DNA of 64,000 bases from NCBI RefSeq assembly GCF_024764775.1, contig NZ_JALIGC010000036.1, positions 62,001-126,000 on the forward strand, in the 5' to 3' direction. Position numbers and translations under genes: made by a program. Each line of letters opens with the position of its first letter. The first letter of the stretch is position 1. Source of the DNA: Scandinavium manionii. Lineage in GTDB: Bacteria; Pseudomonadota; Gammaproteobacteria; Enterobacterales; Enterobacteriaceae. Under the pieces are notes generated by a model, which was not told the origin of the DNA, did no database searches, and saw only the letters and a program-made list of their open reading frames with translations. Of the stretch, positions 17,255 through 26,260 are shown in pieces.

Positions 17255-18390
17255 TGACCGTTCTCCCTCCGCTGAGTCTTTATATTCACATTCCCTGGTG
17301 CGTGCAGAAATGCCCGTACTGCGATTTCAATTCGCACGCGCTGAAAGGCGAAGTGCCGCATGACGACTACGTACAGCATCTGCTCGCCGATTTAGACGTC
17401 GACGTGCCTTACGCACAGGGACGCGAAGTAAAAACAATTTTCATCGGCGGAGGCACGCCGAGCCTGCTGTCTGGCCCGGCGATGCAAACATTGCTGGATG
17501 GCGTACGCGCGCGCCTGAATCTGGCGGCCGATGCAGAAATCACCATGGAAGCCAACCCAGGCACGGTGGAAGCCGACCGCTTTGTGGATTATCAGCGCGC
17601 GGGCGTAAACCGCATTTCGATTGGTGTGCAGAGCTTTAGCGAAGCCAAACTCAAACGTCTGGGGCGTATTCACGACGCCGACGAAGCGAAACGTGCGGCA
17701 CATCTGGCGACAAGTCTGAACCTACGCAGCTTTAACCTTGACCTGATGCACGGCCTGCCAGACCAGTCGCTGGAAGAAGCGCTGGACGATCTGCGTCAGG
17801 CGATTGCGCTCAATCCGCCGCATTTGTCGTGGTATCAGCTCACCATCGAACCGAACACGCTGTTTGGCTCTCGCCCACCAAAACTGCCGGACGACGACGC
17901 GCTGTGGGATATCTATGAGCAGGGCCACCAGCTGCTGAGTGCCGCGGGCTATCAGCAGTATGAAACGTCAGCCTACGCCAAGCCGGGCTATCAGTGTCAG
18001 CACAACCTGAACTACTGGCGATTCGGTGATTACCTGGGCATTGGCTGTGGCGCGCACGGTAAAGTCACATTCCCGGATGGGCGCATTTTGCGTACCGCCA
18101 AAACTCGTCATCCGCGTGGCTATATGGAAGGCCGGTATCTGGAGCGTCAGCACGACGTCGAAACCACTGACAAGCCGTTCGAGTTCTTTATGAACCGCTT
18201 CCGCCTGCTGGAACCTGCCCCTCGCGCTGAATTTACCGCGTTCACGGGTTTACCGGAGTCTGCGGTTCGTGCGCAGATTGATGAAGCCATCGCCCAGGGT
18301 TATCTCAGCGAGTGCGAGCAATTCTGGCAGATTACCGAGCACGGGAAACTGTTCCTGAATTCGTTACTCGAATTATTCCTCAGCGAATAA
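17254..18390 (+). CDS. hemW: radical SAM heme chaperone HemW
   Basis: Radical SAM-family protein that binds heme and delivers it to client proteins; it is a homologue of, but not equivalent to, coproporphyrinogen III dehydrogenase HemN. It has 378 residues, as in E. coli. The 4Fe-4S radical SAM motif is CVQKCPYC at residues 16-23 (CxxxCxxC), followed by FIGGGTPSLL. It lacks the extra N-terminal segment of HemN. The start overlaps the last base of the rdgB stop, so it is coupled to rdgB. Confidence 0.96.
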   Translation: MTVLPPLSLYIHIPWCVQKCPYCDFNSHALKGEVPHDDYVQHLLADLDVDVPYAQGREVKTIFIGGGTPSLLSGPAMQTLLDGVRARLNLAADAEITMEANPGTVEADRFVDYQRAGVNRISIGVQSFSEAKLKRLGRIHDADEAKRAAHLATSLNLRSFNLDLMHGLPDQSLEEALDDLRQAIALNPPHLSWYQLTIEPNTLFGSRPPKLPDDDALWDIYEQGHQLLSAAGYQQYETSAYAKPGYQCQHNLNYWRFGDYLGIGCGAHGKVTFPDGRILRTAKTRHPRGYMEGRYLERQHDVETTDKPFEFFMNRFRLLEPAPRAEFTAFTGLPESAVRAQIDEAIAQGYLSECEQFWQITEHGKLFLNSLLELFLSE

Positions 18391-18400
18391 ACACAAAGCA

Positions 18401-18429
18401 TGATGCCTGTATATTATTCACAGGCATCA
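18401..18429. repeat. inverted repeat after hemW
   Basis: TGATGCCTG (18401-18409) and CAGGCATCA (18421-18429) form a perfect 9-bp stem around an AT-rich 11-nt loop, shortly after the hemW stop. There is no U-tract on either side, so it is more likely a 3'-end protecting stem than a standard terminator. Confidence 0.55.
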
Positions 18430-18601
18430 TCCATTCGACATTTCCGAGCTAATTCATCGATATTATATATGAGTTATTCATTTATAATTATTTTTTTATT
18501 TACCCCTTCCGAATAAAAACAAAAATAAACCTAACCCAGCGCACAAAATTAAGCGGCTATTTATTTTTCGGCGTAAATCTGTGAACTTGGTTGTGCATTG
18601 A

Positions 18602-18631
18602 TGTCTGACAACCAGGATAGGATGTCATACA
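18602..18631 (+). promoter_or_regulatory. tandem FadR/GntR-type operator candidates before the TRAP genes
   Basis: TGTCTGACA (18602-18610) and TGTCATACA (18623-18631) both fit the half-palindromic T-GT-N3-AC-A pattern recognised by FadR-subfamily GntR regulators, and are near-inverted copies of one another. Their centres are 21 bp apart, two helical turns. A further TGGTAT/ATACCA pair lies at 18640-18663. The sites are 65-94 bp before the dctP start. No GntR gene is in the window, so the regulator would be encoded elsewhere. Confidence 0.45.
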
Positions 18632-18695
18632 GATTCTTGTGGTATGTGGTTTTCTATATACCATCATCTTCTTATTTATGTGCATGGAGCCAATA

Positions 18696-19682
18696 ATGAA
18701 AATGAACACTATCGCCCGTTCCTTGCTGGGCATTTCAATGCTTGCCTTCTTTGCAACGACTGCACAAGCAGCGGAAAAAGTGACCTTAAAGCTGGCACAC
18801 AACCTTGAGCGAAGCCATGTGGTACATCAGGCTTTCGAGCAAATGGCGAAGGAGGTCAAACAGCTTTCTGACGGTAAAATGACAATCCGTATTTATCCGA
18901 GCAGCCAGATGGGCAGTGCGCGGGAAACCATGGAATTATTGCAAAACGGTGCGTTGGATATGACCAAAGGCTCCGCCAGCGATCTGGAGTCATTTGATAA
19001 TATCTACGCTATTTATAACCTTCCTTATTTATTTAAAGATCAGAAACATTTTGATAACGTCGTCTTTGGCAACGTTGGCAAAGAAATTATGGGATCCAGT
19101 AAAGATAAAGGTTTCTTTGCCCTTTCCGCTTATATTGCCGGTACCCGTAGTTTCTACGCAAAAAAACCGATAACGAAACCTGAAGACCTCAAAGGTTTGA
19201 AAATTCGTGTTCAGGCAAGCCCTACGACCTTACGCATGGTCGAGTTAATGGGCGGTTCGCCTACCCCTATCTCCTTCGGTGAGGTGTATACCGCCATGCA
19301 GCAAGGAGTGGTGGATGGTGCAGAAAATAACGTCCCTTCCTGGGTGCAAACCCGCCACATCGAAATCGCCAAAGTCTTCTCCGAAGATGAACACTCCTCT
19401 ATTCCTGACTTCCTGGTTATCTCGACCAAAACCTGGAACAAGCTAACCCCGGAACAACAGCAAATCCTGAGTAAAGCTGCGAAAGACTCCGAGGTCTGGC
19501 AGCAAAAAGCCTGGGCCGGTGTTGAAGCAGAAACCCGCGCCCAGGCCAAAGCGATGGGTGGCACCTTTGTCACGGTGGATAAAGCCCCGTTCCGGGCTGC
19601 CGTACAACCGCTGTATGACGATTTCAAAAAAGATCCGCAGCAGGCCGCTTTACTGGCGAAATTCGAACAAGCCGCGCAATAA
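18696..19682 (+). CDS. TRAP transporter solute-binding protein (DctP type)
   Basis: Periplasmic substrate-binding subunit of a tripartite ATP-independent transporter. It has 328 residues with a signal peptide ending near the AQAA at residue 24. DctP-family features are LKLAHNLERSH at the mature N-terminus, a GSARETMELLQNGALDM segment, and KGLKIRVQASPTTLRMVELMGGSPTPISFGEVYTAMQQGVVDGAENN, which contains the arginine that pairs with the substrate carboxylate. The ligand is therefore probably an organic or sugar acid, but which one cannot be read. The ATG at 18696 follows GGAG. The dctQ and dctM genes follow. Confidence 0.9.
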   Translation: MKMNTIARSLLGISMLAFFATTAQAAEKVTLKLAHNLERSHVVHQAFEQMAKEVKQLSDGKMTIRIYPSSQMGSARETMELLQNGALDMTKGSASDLESFDNIYAIYNLPYLFKDQKHFDNVVFGNVGKEIMGSSKDKGFFALSAYIAGTRSFYAKKPITKPEDLKGLKIRVQASPTTLRMVELMGGSPTPISFGEVYTAMQQGVVDGAENNVPSWVQTRHIEIAKVFSEDEHSSIPDFLVISTKTWNKLTPEQQQILSKAAKDSEVWQQKAWAGVEAETRAQAKAMGGTFVTVDKAPFRAAVQPLYDDFKKDPQQAALLAKFEQAAQ

Positions 19683-19726
19683 CGTGACACGGGCCTGGTA
19701 ACAGGCCCTTCTCTCCGGGGTATTCC

Positions 19727-20233
19727 ATGATGATTTTAAACCGCATTAAACAGGTGGTGGACGGCACTATTGCGGCGTTTTCCATCGCCGTAATGGTGGC
19801 ACTGGTGGTCTGTGTGGTGTGGCAAGTGTTCAGCCGCTACGTGCTTAACCAACCCAGTACGATGACTGACGAACTGGCGCGTTTTCTGATGATTTGGGTC
19901 GGCCTGTCAGGTGCTGCCTACACCGTCGGCGCACAACGCCATTTGGCGATTGATCTGCTGGCGATGGCGCTGAATGCCCGAAAACAGGCGCTGCTGAACA
20001 TCCTCATTAATAGCCTGATTTTCCTTTTCTCCGGCCTGGTGGTGGTGACAGGGGGTATAAAACTTATCAATAAGACTCTCGCCACCGCGCAGGTGTCCGC
20101 CGCGATGCAAATTCCGATGGGCTACGTCTATCTCATTCTGCCGCTGTGTGGCGCCATGATGATGTTTTACGCGTTGTACTTTATTCAGCTGAATCTTCAT
20201 CGTCTGACTCATCCGCAGGAGGCGGCACACTAA
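19727..20233 (+). CDS. TRAP transporter small permease subunit (DctQ type)
   Basis: A 168-residue inner-membrane protein with four predicted transmembrane helices and the DctQ signature around residues 35-65 (VWQVFSRYVLNQPSTMTDELARFLMIW). It couples the binding protein to the large permease. ATG 19727 and the adjacent ATG 19730 are both possible starts. Its stop overlaps the start of dctM by one base (TAATG). Confidence 0.92.
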   Translation: MMILNRIKQVVDGTIAAFSIAVMVALVVCVVWQVFSRYVLNQPSTMTDELARFLMIWVGLSGAAYTVGAQRHLAIDLLAMALNARKQALLNILINSLIFLFSGLVVVTGGIKLINKTLATAQVSAAMQIPMGYVYLILPLCGAMMMFYALYFIQLNLHRLTHPQEAAH

Positions 20234-21534
20234 TGGAAGGATATATCGCCCTTACATTGTTCGGTTGCTTCTTTGCCCTGGTGTTCATCGGCGTTCCTAT
20301 CTCTTTTTCCATTGGCATCGCCACAGTTACCTCAATGCTGCTGATGTTTCCCTGGGATATTGCGGTGATTACCGTTTCTCAACGCCTGGCCAACGGGCTG
20401 GATAGCTTTGCCCTGCTGGCTATTCCGTTCTTTATTTTCGCCGGCACGCTGATGAACAGCGGCGGGATAGCCATTCGCCTTATCAACCTCGCTCAGGTCA
20501 TGGTCGGTCGGGTGCCTGGTTCACTGGGTCATGTGAATGTGCTGGCTAACATGATGTTTGGTTCCATTTCCGGTTCAGCGGTTGCCGCTGCCGCTGCGGT
20601 CGGCGGGACCTTAAATCCGATTCAGGCCCAAAAAGGATATGACCCGGCCTTTTCCACTGCGGTAAACGTTTCATCATGTATTACCGGTTTGCTTATTCCA
20701 CCGTCCAACGTGCTGATTGTTTTCTCACTGACGGCAGGGGGAGTCTCTGTCGCCTCACTGTTCATGGCAGGTTATCTACCCGGTATCCTGATGGGTCTGG
20801 CTATCATGGTGGTGTGCGCGATTATCGCCAAACGCCGGGGGTATCCGCTGTCTGAACGCCCAACCTGTGCACAGGCCGCAAAAGCCTTACTGGATGCGCT
20901 ACCCAGCCTACTGTTGGTGGTGATTGTGATGGGGGGGATTCTGGGTGGCATCTTCACGGCTACCGAAGCCTCCGCGATTGCGGTGGTGTATACCTTTATT
21001 CTCTCGGTGCTTATTTACCGCGAAGTGAAGTGGCGCGATTTGCCGAAGCTTATCCTCGAATCGGTGGTCACAACGTCTATCGTGCTGTTGTTAATTGGCT
21101 TTTCCGTCGGTATGTCATGGGCGATGACCAATGCGGATATCCCGTACCTGATTAGCGACACACTGATGGGCATCTCCGATAACCCGTTGATCATTTTGCT
21201 GTTGATTAATATCGTGCTGCTGATCGTGGGCATCTTTATGGATATGACCCCGGCAGTGCTTATCTTCACGCCTATCTTCCTGCCGATTGCTCAGGAACTG
21301 GGTATGGACCCGGTTCATTTCGGAATTATGATGGTGGCTAACCTGTGTTTCGGTCTGTTAACACCGCCGGTCGGTAGCGCATTGTTCGTGGGATGTTCAA
21401 TTTCCGGGGTGAAGATCCAGCACCTGATCAAACCGCTGCTGCCCTTCTACGTTGCCCTGCTGGTTGCGTTGATGTTGATAACCTACGTCCCGCAGATTTC
21501 ACTGTTTATTCCCCAGGCACTGGGGCTGATGTAA
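20233..21534 (+). CDS. TRAP transporter large permease subunit (DctM type)
   Basis: A 433-residue integral membrane protein of the DctM family with roughly 12 hydrophobic segments; it carries the Na+-driven transport step. Typical sequences are FALLAIPFFIFAGTLMNSGGIA near residue 60, NMMFGSISGSAVAAAAAVG, and FGLLTPPVGSALFVG near the end. The true start is 20233 at the overlap with dctQ; an ORF reading farther upstream merely runs through dctQ. A strong hairpin follows the stop. Confidence 0.93.
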   Translation: MEGYIALTLFGCFFALVFIGVPISFSIGIATVTSMLLMFPWDIAVITVSQRLANGLDSFALLAIPFFIFAGTLMNSGGIAIRLINLAQVMVGRVPGSLGHVNVLANMMFGSISGSAVAAAAAVGGTLNPIQAQKGYDPAFSTAVNVSSCITGLLIPPSNVLIVFSLTAGGVSVASLFMAGYLPGILMGLAIMVVCAIIAKRRGYPLSERPTCAQAAKALLDALPSLLLVVIVMGGILGGIFTATEASAIAVVYTFILSVLIYREVKWRDLPKLILESVVTTSIVLLLIGFSVGMSWAMTNADIPYLISDTLMGISDNPLIILLLINIVLLIVGIFMDMTPAVLIFTPIFLPIAQELGMDPVHFGIMMVANLCFGLLTPPVGSALFVGCSISGVKIQHLIKPLLPFYVALLVALMLITYVPQISLFIPQALGLM

Positions 21535-21548
21535 CAACCTTAACAGTC

Positions 21549-21585
21549 TGACCCTCGCGTTGGCGTCCGGCCTGCGCGAGGGTCA
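21549..21585. terminator. bidirectional terminator between dctM and yggN
   Basis: Perfect 11-bp stem TGACCCTCGCG / CGCGAGGGTCA (21549-21559 and 21575-21585) between two convergent genes. U-tracts are weak on both sides. Confidence 0.65.
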
Positions 21586-21591
21586 CTGAGT

Positions 21592-22311
21592 TTACTTCAG
21601 CGAACTCACCAGCGTTTTACGGCTGTCTTCCAGCGACACAACGCGACTACACACGTCTTTGCCGAACTTCTGGAAATCTGCCTGCTGGCTCTTCCATTCA
21701 TCCTGAATCGCGCCCTGCAGACCGCCGAGGCTGCCTAAAATACCTTGCAGTGGATTACCACCGCCTTTGACGACCGCTTTCGCGCCCATCTCATTAATGC
21801 TGTCCTGCAAAATACCGCCCATCGCCTGATTCACCAGTTCCTGGCCATCAGCGCGAACCTGATCGATACCTTTGTAGTGGAACGTCAGGCCATCGGTACG
21901 ATGCTCAATAATACGGTTCATCTGCTCTTTCAGCTGGGCATCAAGTTTGGTCAGACGTCCATGCATATTGCTGCTGGCCCCAACCTGCTCGGTGATGATT
22001 TTGTCCAGCGCGACACGGCCTTTGTCGACGCGGGAACGGGCGCCTTCGTCAATCCACGGCAGCGCGCTGCGCAGATCGGTCTGGTAGTCTTTCGCCTGCT
22101 CACGCTGAGCAGCACTGAGCGTGTACTGTTTGCCGTTATACATCACGTTGCCATCAGGGGTGATGACCAGATTGCCGTTCTCCCCTTTCACCTGCACGGT
22201 TTGCGGGCTGAGGATAACGTCATCACGTGGGGTCACGCTGCACTGATAATCCGCCTGAGCGGCAAATGCGGTGACGCAGAGAGCCGCTGCCAGCAGCGTT
22301 TTGCGCATCAT
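21592..22311 (-). CDS. yggN: DUF2884 family protein YggN
   Basis: A 239-residue exported protein, the length of E. coli YggN. The signal peptide (MMRKTLLAAALCVTAFAAQA) is clear; the mature part is rich in charged helices in the middle. The family is DUF2884 and its role is unknown. The start at 22311 has GGAG five bases upstream. It is the last gene of the minus-strand trmB-yggL-yggN run. Confidence 0.95.
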   Translation of the reverse strand: MMRKTLLAAALCVTAFAAQADYQCSVTPRDDVILSPQTVQVKGENGNLVITPDGNVMYNGKQYTLSAAQREQAKDYQTDLRSALPWIDEGARSRVDKGRVALDKIITEQVGASSNMHGRLTKLDAQLKEQMNRIIEHRTDGLTFHYKGIDQVRADGQELVNQAMGGILQDSINEMGAKAVVKGGGNPLQGILGSLGGLQGAIQDEWKSQQADFQKFGKDVCSRVVSLEDSRKTLVSSLK

Positions 22312-22365
22312 AGAAACTCCTGTAAAGACAAAACGGGCCAGCGATTGCTGGCCCCTTATGTTTGT

Positions 22366-22692
22366 TTAGTCCCACCAAACGTCGAAAAGTTCGCTGGTGC
22401 GTACCTCTTCGAACTTCCTGTCTTCCAGCCATTTACGCACGGCGGCCTGGTGTTCTTCGGTACATTTACCGATTTCCTGCATGCAAATCAGACCTTCCCA
22501 GGCCAGATAGCCGCTGCCATCAAAGGCCAGTTTATTCGGCTCAATCACCTCGTTGATAAACTCATCAACGATATGGTCGATTTGTTCTTCAGTCGTGCCT
22601 TCCGGGAAACGCCATGCAACGGAAAATCCTAATTCCTGAAACTCGTCGATGTGCATTTTTTTACGCAGACGACGGCTACGGTTCTTCGCCAT
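22366..22692 (-). CDS. yggL: YggL family 50S ribosome-associated protein
   Basis: A 108-residue acidic protein of the DUF469 family, matching E. coli YggL in length and sequence (MAKNRSRRLRKKMHIDEFQE start, ELFDVWWD end). The E. coli protein has been reported to bind the 50S ribosomal subunit. The ATG at 22692 overlaps the trmB stop, so the two are translated together. Confidence 0.95.
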   Translation of the reverse strand: MAKNRSRRLRKKMHIDEFQELGFSVAWRFPEGTTEEQIDHIVDEFINEVIEPNKLAFDGSGYLAWEGLICMQEIGKCTEEHQAAVRKWLEDRKFEEVRTSELFDVWWD

Positions 22693-23411
22693 TATTTCAC
22701 CCTCTCGAACATTAAGTCCCAAACGCCGTGACCAAGACGATGGCCACGCTGTTCAAATTTGGTCACCGGACGTGAATCCGGACGCGGTACGTAGTCGTTG
22801 CTTTCAGAAAGGTTTTTATACCCGTCGAGTGACGACATCACTTCCAGCATGTGCTCCGCATAAGCTTCCCAATCGGTCGCCATGTGGAAGACGCCGCCAA
22901 GCTTCAGCTTACTCTTCACAAGCTCTGCAAAAGGAGCCTGAACGATACGGCGTTTATTATGACGCGCTTTATGCCACGGGTCAGGGAAAAACAGCTGTAC
23001 CATGTTCAAAGAATTGTCAGGAACCATTTTATGCAGCACTTCAACCGCGTCGTGACACATCACGCGCAGGTTTTCCACACCCTCTTCATGGGCAGACGCG
23101 AGACACGCGCCGACGCCTGGAGAGTGGACTTCAATGCCTAAGAAGTTCTGCTCTGGTTTGGCGCTCGCCATGGTGACAAGCGAGGCGCCCATGCCGAAAC
23201 CGATTTCCAGTGTGGTCGGCGCATCGCGGCCAAACAGAGCGGCAAAGTCGACAGGCGTTTCGCTAAACTCGACACCCATCACCGGCCAATAGTTATCCAG
23301 CGCGTGCTGCTGCCCTTTGGTCAGGCGGCCCTGACGGCGGACAAAGCTACGAATACGGCGCAGAGGGCGGCCGTTTTCATCAAAATCCGGTGAAATGACG
23401 TCGTTGTTCAT
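22692..23411 (-). CDS. trmB: tRNA (guanine-N7)-methyltransferase TrmB
   Basis: Class I SAM methyltransferase that makes m7G46 in tRNA variable loops. It has 239 residues, as in E. coli (also called YggH). The SAM-binding loop is LEIGFGMGASL near residue 70; the family motifs LFFPDPWHKARHNKRR and the TDWEAYAEHM segment are present. The ATG at 23411 (MNNDVISPDFD) is chosen to match the E. coli N-terminus. It is divergent from mutY. Confidence 0.97.
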   Translation of the reverse strand: MNNDVISPDFDENGRPLRRIRSFVRRQGRLTKGQQHALDNYWPVMGVEFSETPVDFAALFGRDAPTTLEIGFGMGASLVTMASAKPEQNFLGIEVHSPGVGACLASAHEEGVENLRVMCHDAVEVLHKMVPDNSLNMVQLFFPDPWHKARHNKRRIVQAPFAELVKSKLKLGGVFHMATDWEAYAEHMLEVMSSLDGYKNLSESNDYVPRPDSRPVTKFEQRGHRLGHGVWDLMFERVK

Positions 23412-23554
23412 AAAAATTCTGTCTACCTGATGAGTATTCGGGAAACGGGCATTATCCAAACTCAGGCGAAGTATGCAAGCATGGGAAAGATCCGGTTTAC
23501 AGCCCGATGGCGCTGTGCTGCAATCTGCGTCCCTGATACAGCGAATCGGTAGCC

Positions 23555-24607
23555 ATGCAAGCCTCTCAATTTTCAGCCCAGGTGCTGGACTGGTACGACA
23601 AATATGGGCGTAAGACCCTGCCCTGGCAAATGGAAAAAACGCCGTACAAAGTATGGCTCTCTGAGGTGATGTTGCAACAAACTCAGGTTGCTACCGTTAT
23701 TCCTTATTTTGAGCGCTTTATGGCGCGTTTTCCGACCATCACCGATCTCGCGAATGCGCCGCTCGATGAAGTGCTGCACCTGTGGACGGGCCTCGGCTAT
23801 TACGCCCGGGCGCGCAATCTGCACAAAGCCGCCCAGCAGGTCGCGACGCTGCATAACGGCAAGTTTCCGGAAACGTTCGAGGAAGTTTCTGCCCTGCCCG
23901 GCGTCGGCCGTTCTACTGCGGGCGCGGTGCTTTCCCTGTCGCTGGGTAAACATTTCCCCATTCTCGATGGCAACGTGAAACGGGTGCTCGCGCGCTGCTA
24001 CGCGGTGAACGGCTGGCCGGGTAAGAAAGACGTGGAAAAACGGCTGTGGGAAATCAGTGAAGACGTGACCCCGGCGAAAGGCGTGGAGCGTTTTAATCAG
24101 GCGATGATGGATTTGGGCGCGATGGTCTGCACCCGTTCAAAACCTAAGTGCGAACTCTGTCCGCTGAACAACGGCTGCGTGGCGTATGCCAACCACTCGT
24201 GGGCACAGTATCCCGGCAAGAAACCGAAGCAGACCCTGCCGGAACGCGTGGGGTATTTCCTGATTATGCAGCACGACGACGAGGTGTTCCTGCTTCAGCG
24301 TCCGCCAAGCGGTCTGTGGGGTGGGCTGTTCTGTTTTCCACAGTTCACCTCCGAGGAAGAACTTCTCGAATGGTTGGCCTCGCGTCAGATAAAAGCCACG
24401 TCACTCGCGCAGCAAACGGCTTTTCGCCATACTTTCAGCCATTTCCATTTAGATATTGTGCCTATGTGGCTCAGTGTGCAGTCGATAGACGCGTGCATGG
24501 ATGAAGGCGGCGCTCTCTGGTATAACTTAGCCCAGCCACCGTCAGTCGGGCTGGCGGCCCCCGTGGAGCGTCTGTTACAGCAGTTACGCGCCGGCGCTCT
24601 GGTTTGA
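23555..24607 (+). CDS. mutY: A/G-specific adenine glycosylase MutY
   Basis: Removes adenine misincorporated opposite 8-oxoguanine, preventing G:C to T:A transversions. It has 350 residues, as in E. coli. The helix-hairpin-helix segment is LPGVGRSTAGAVLS, the catalytic Glu is in WLSEVMLQQTQV (about residue 37), the catalytic Asp follows in ILDGNVKRVLAR, and the 4Fe-4S cluster loop has the Cx6Cx2Cx5C pattern near residues 192-208. The C-terminal NUDIX-like domain recognises 8-oxoG. yggX and mltC follow on the same strand. Confidence 0.98.
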   Translation: MQASQFSAQVLDWYDKYGRKTLPWQMEKTPYKVWLSEVMLQQTQVATVIPYFERFMARFPTITDLANAPLDEVLHLWTGLGYYARARNLHKAAQQVATLHNGKFPETFEEVSALPGVGRSTAGAVLSLSLGKHFPILDGNVKRVLARCYAVNGWPGKKDVEKRLWEISEDVTPAKGVERFNQAMMDLGAMVCTRSKPKCELCPLNNGCVAYANHSWAQYPGKKPKQTLPERVGYFLIMQHDDEVFLLQRPPSGLWGGLFCFPQFTSEEELLEWLASRQIKATSLAQQTAFRHTFSHFHLDIVPMWLSVQSIDACMDEGGALWYNLAQPPSVGLAAPVERLLQQLRAGALV

Positions 24608-24632
24608 GCGACGGCCATAAAGAGGAATAGTC

Positions 24633-24908
24633 ATGAGCAGAACCATTTTTTGTACCTTCCTGCAGCGCGACGCTGAAGGCCAGGACTTCCAACTGTATCC
24701 GGGCGAGCTCGGAAAACGTATCTATAACGAAATCTCTAAAGAAGCCTGGGGTCAGTGGCAGCATAAGCAGACCATGCTCATCAACGAGAAAAAACTCACC
24801 ATGATGAACCCGGAGCACCGCAAACTGCTGGAGCAGGAGATGGTTAACTTCCTGTTCGAGGGTAAAGACGTTCACATCGAAGGCTATACGCCGCCAGAAA
24901 AACAATAA
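24633..24908 (+). CDS. yggX: Fe(2+)-trafficking protein YggX
   Basis: A 91-residue cytosolic protein that protects iron-sulfur proteins from oxidative damage; in E. coli it is induced by SoxRS. The conserved N-terminal FCTFLQRDAEGQDF with its single key cysteine is present. It lies 25 bases after mutY, with a GAGGAA ribosome site, and is followed by a compact terminator-like hairpin. Confidence 0.97.
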   Translation: MSRTIFCTFLQRDAEGQDFQLYPGELGKRIYNEISKEAWGQWQHKQTMLINEKKLTMMNPEHRKLLEQEMVNFLFEGKDVHIEGYTPPEKQ

Positions 24909-24930
24909 GGGCCTTTCGGCCCTTTATTTC
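24908..24930 (+). terminator. hairpin terminator after yggX
   Basis: AAGGGCC/GGCCCTT stem with a four-base loop (CTTT...TTCG type), followed by TTATTTC. It begins at the yggX stop and may limit read-through into mltC. Confidence 0.7.
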
Positions 24931-24951
24931 AACCTGACGACACTTCCCGGA

Positions 24952-26034
24952 ATGATGAAAAAATATTTAGCGCTAGCCCTGATTGCGCCGTTGCTCATTT
25001 CGTGTTCAGGCTCCAAAAAGGGCACGCCCTATAATGAAGCTTGGGTAAAAGACACCAACGGTTTTGACATTTTGATGGGGCAGTTTGCCCATAACATAGA
25101 GAACATCTGGGGATACAACGAAGTTCTGGTCGCCGGACCGAAGGACTACGTGAAGTATTCCGACCAGTATTACACTCGCAGCCATATCAACTTTGATAAT
25201 GGCACCATCACCTTTGAAACCATCGCCGGAACCGATCCTGCGAGCCATCTTCGCCAGACCATCATCAAAACGCTGTTGATGGGCGACGATCCGGGTTCGG
25301 TCGATCTCTATTCCGACGCCGATGATATCCAGATTTCCAAAGAGCCGTTCCTGTACGGTCAGGTGGTGGATAACACCGGGCAGCCGATTCGCTGGCAAGG
25401 CCGCGCGTCGAACTACGCTGACTGGCTGTTGCAAAACCGTCTGAAGAGCCGCAGCGACGGGCTGCACGTTATCTACAGCGTGACCATCAACCTGGTGCCA
25501 AACCACCTCGATAAACGTGCGCATAAATACATCGGCATGGTACGTCAGGCCTCGCGCAAGTATGGCGTGGATGAGTCACTGATTCTGGCGATTATGCAGA
25601 CCGAATCCTCATTTAACCCGTACGCAGTCAGTAATTCCGATGCGCTGGGATTGATGCAGGTGGTTCAGCATACCGCGGGGAAAGATGTGTATAAGGCGCA
25701 GGGGAAATCCGGGACGCCAAGCCGCAGCTATCTGTTCGACCCGGCCAACAACATTGATACCGGCACCGCGTATCTGGCGATGTTGAGCAATGTTTATCTG
25801 GGTGGAATTGATAACCCGACCTCACGCCGCTACGCGGTGATCACCGCTTATAACGGTGGCGCGGGCAGCGTACTCCGCGTGTTCTCCAGCGATAAAGTTC
25901 AGGCGGCGAACATCATTAACAGCATGGCGCCGGGCGACGTTTACCAAACGCTGACGACGCGTCATCCGTCGCAAGAATCGCGCCGCTATCTGTATAAAGT
26001 GAACAACACCCAGAAGAGTTACCGCCGGAAGTAA
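24952..26034 (+). CDS. mltC: membrane-bound lytic murein transglycosylase C
   Basis: Outer-membrane lipoprotein that cleaves peptidoglycan to 1,6-anhydro-muropeptides. It has 360 residues (E. coli 359). The signal peptide ends in lipobox LISC (Cys 18). An N-terminal MltC-specific domain (about 20-190) is followed by an SLT domain with the catalytic Glu in LAIMQTESSFNPYAVS, the GLMQV motif and AYNGGAG. A second ATG one codon downstream is an equally possible start. Confidence 0.97.
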   Translation: MMKKYLALALIAPLLISCSGSKKGTPYNEAWVKDTNGFDILMGQFAHNIENIWGYNEVLVAGPKDYVKYSDQYYTRSHINFDNGTITFETIAGTDPASHLRQTIIKTLLMGDDPGSVDLYSDADDIQISKEPFLYGQVVDNTGQPIRWQGRASNYADWLLQNRLKSRSDGLHVIYSVTINLVPNHLDKRAHKYIGMVRQASRKYGVDESLILAIMQTESSFNPYAVSNSDALGLMQVVQHTAGKDVYKAQGKSGTPSRSYLFDPANNIDTGTAYLAMLSNVYLGGIDNPTSRRYAVITAYNGGAGSVLRVFSSDKVQAANIINSMAPGDVYQTLTTRHPSQESRRYLYKVNNTQKSYRRK

Positions 26035-26036
26035 TT

Positions 26037-26065
26037 GATGTCCTCACCCCACGGGTGAGGGCATC
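26037..26065. terminator. hairpin after mltC
   Basis: GATGTCCTCACCC pairs with GGGTGAGGGCATC (one G-U-type mismatch) around a tight loop just after the mltC stop. There is no U-tract, so it is a weak terminator or a 3'-end stabiliser. Confidence 0.5.
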
Positions 26066-26099
26066 AGCCCACACAAAATCCGCCCCCACCATACGAAAA

Positions 26100-26115
26100 T
26101 GTTATTTGCGTCACT
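26100..26115 (+). promoter_or_regulatory. probable CRP site upstream of nupG
   Basis: TGTTATTTGCGTCACT matches TGTGA-N6-TCACA at 8 of 10 conserved positions and lies about 150 bp before nupG. E. coli nupG is activated by CRP and repressed by CytR and DeoR; an ATTGCATT octamer close to the CytR motif lies at 26139-26146. Assignment to CytR is tentative. Confidence 0.5.
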
Positions 26116-26260
26116 AATCCACTCTGCAAAAGAATAAATATTGCATTTTTTTGCTGGAGGTAACAAAACGCCGACCCCGACCTCGATAGAATCGCATCAA
26201 ATTCACGCCATAAATGTTTCAATAAAAACACACAGCCGGTCACTTTGTGAGGAAAATAAC

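Noticed and set aside
18639..18695. Upstream in-frame extension of the TRAP binding protein
   Set aside because: It would put extra residues before the signal peptide and overlap the operator candidates; the ATG at 18696 has a proper GGAG site.
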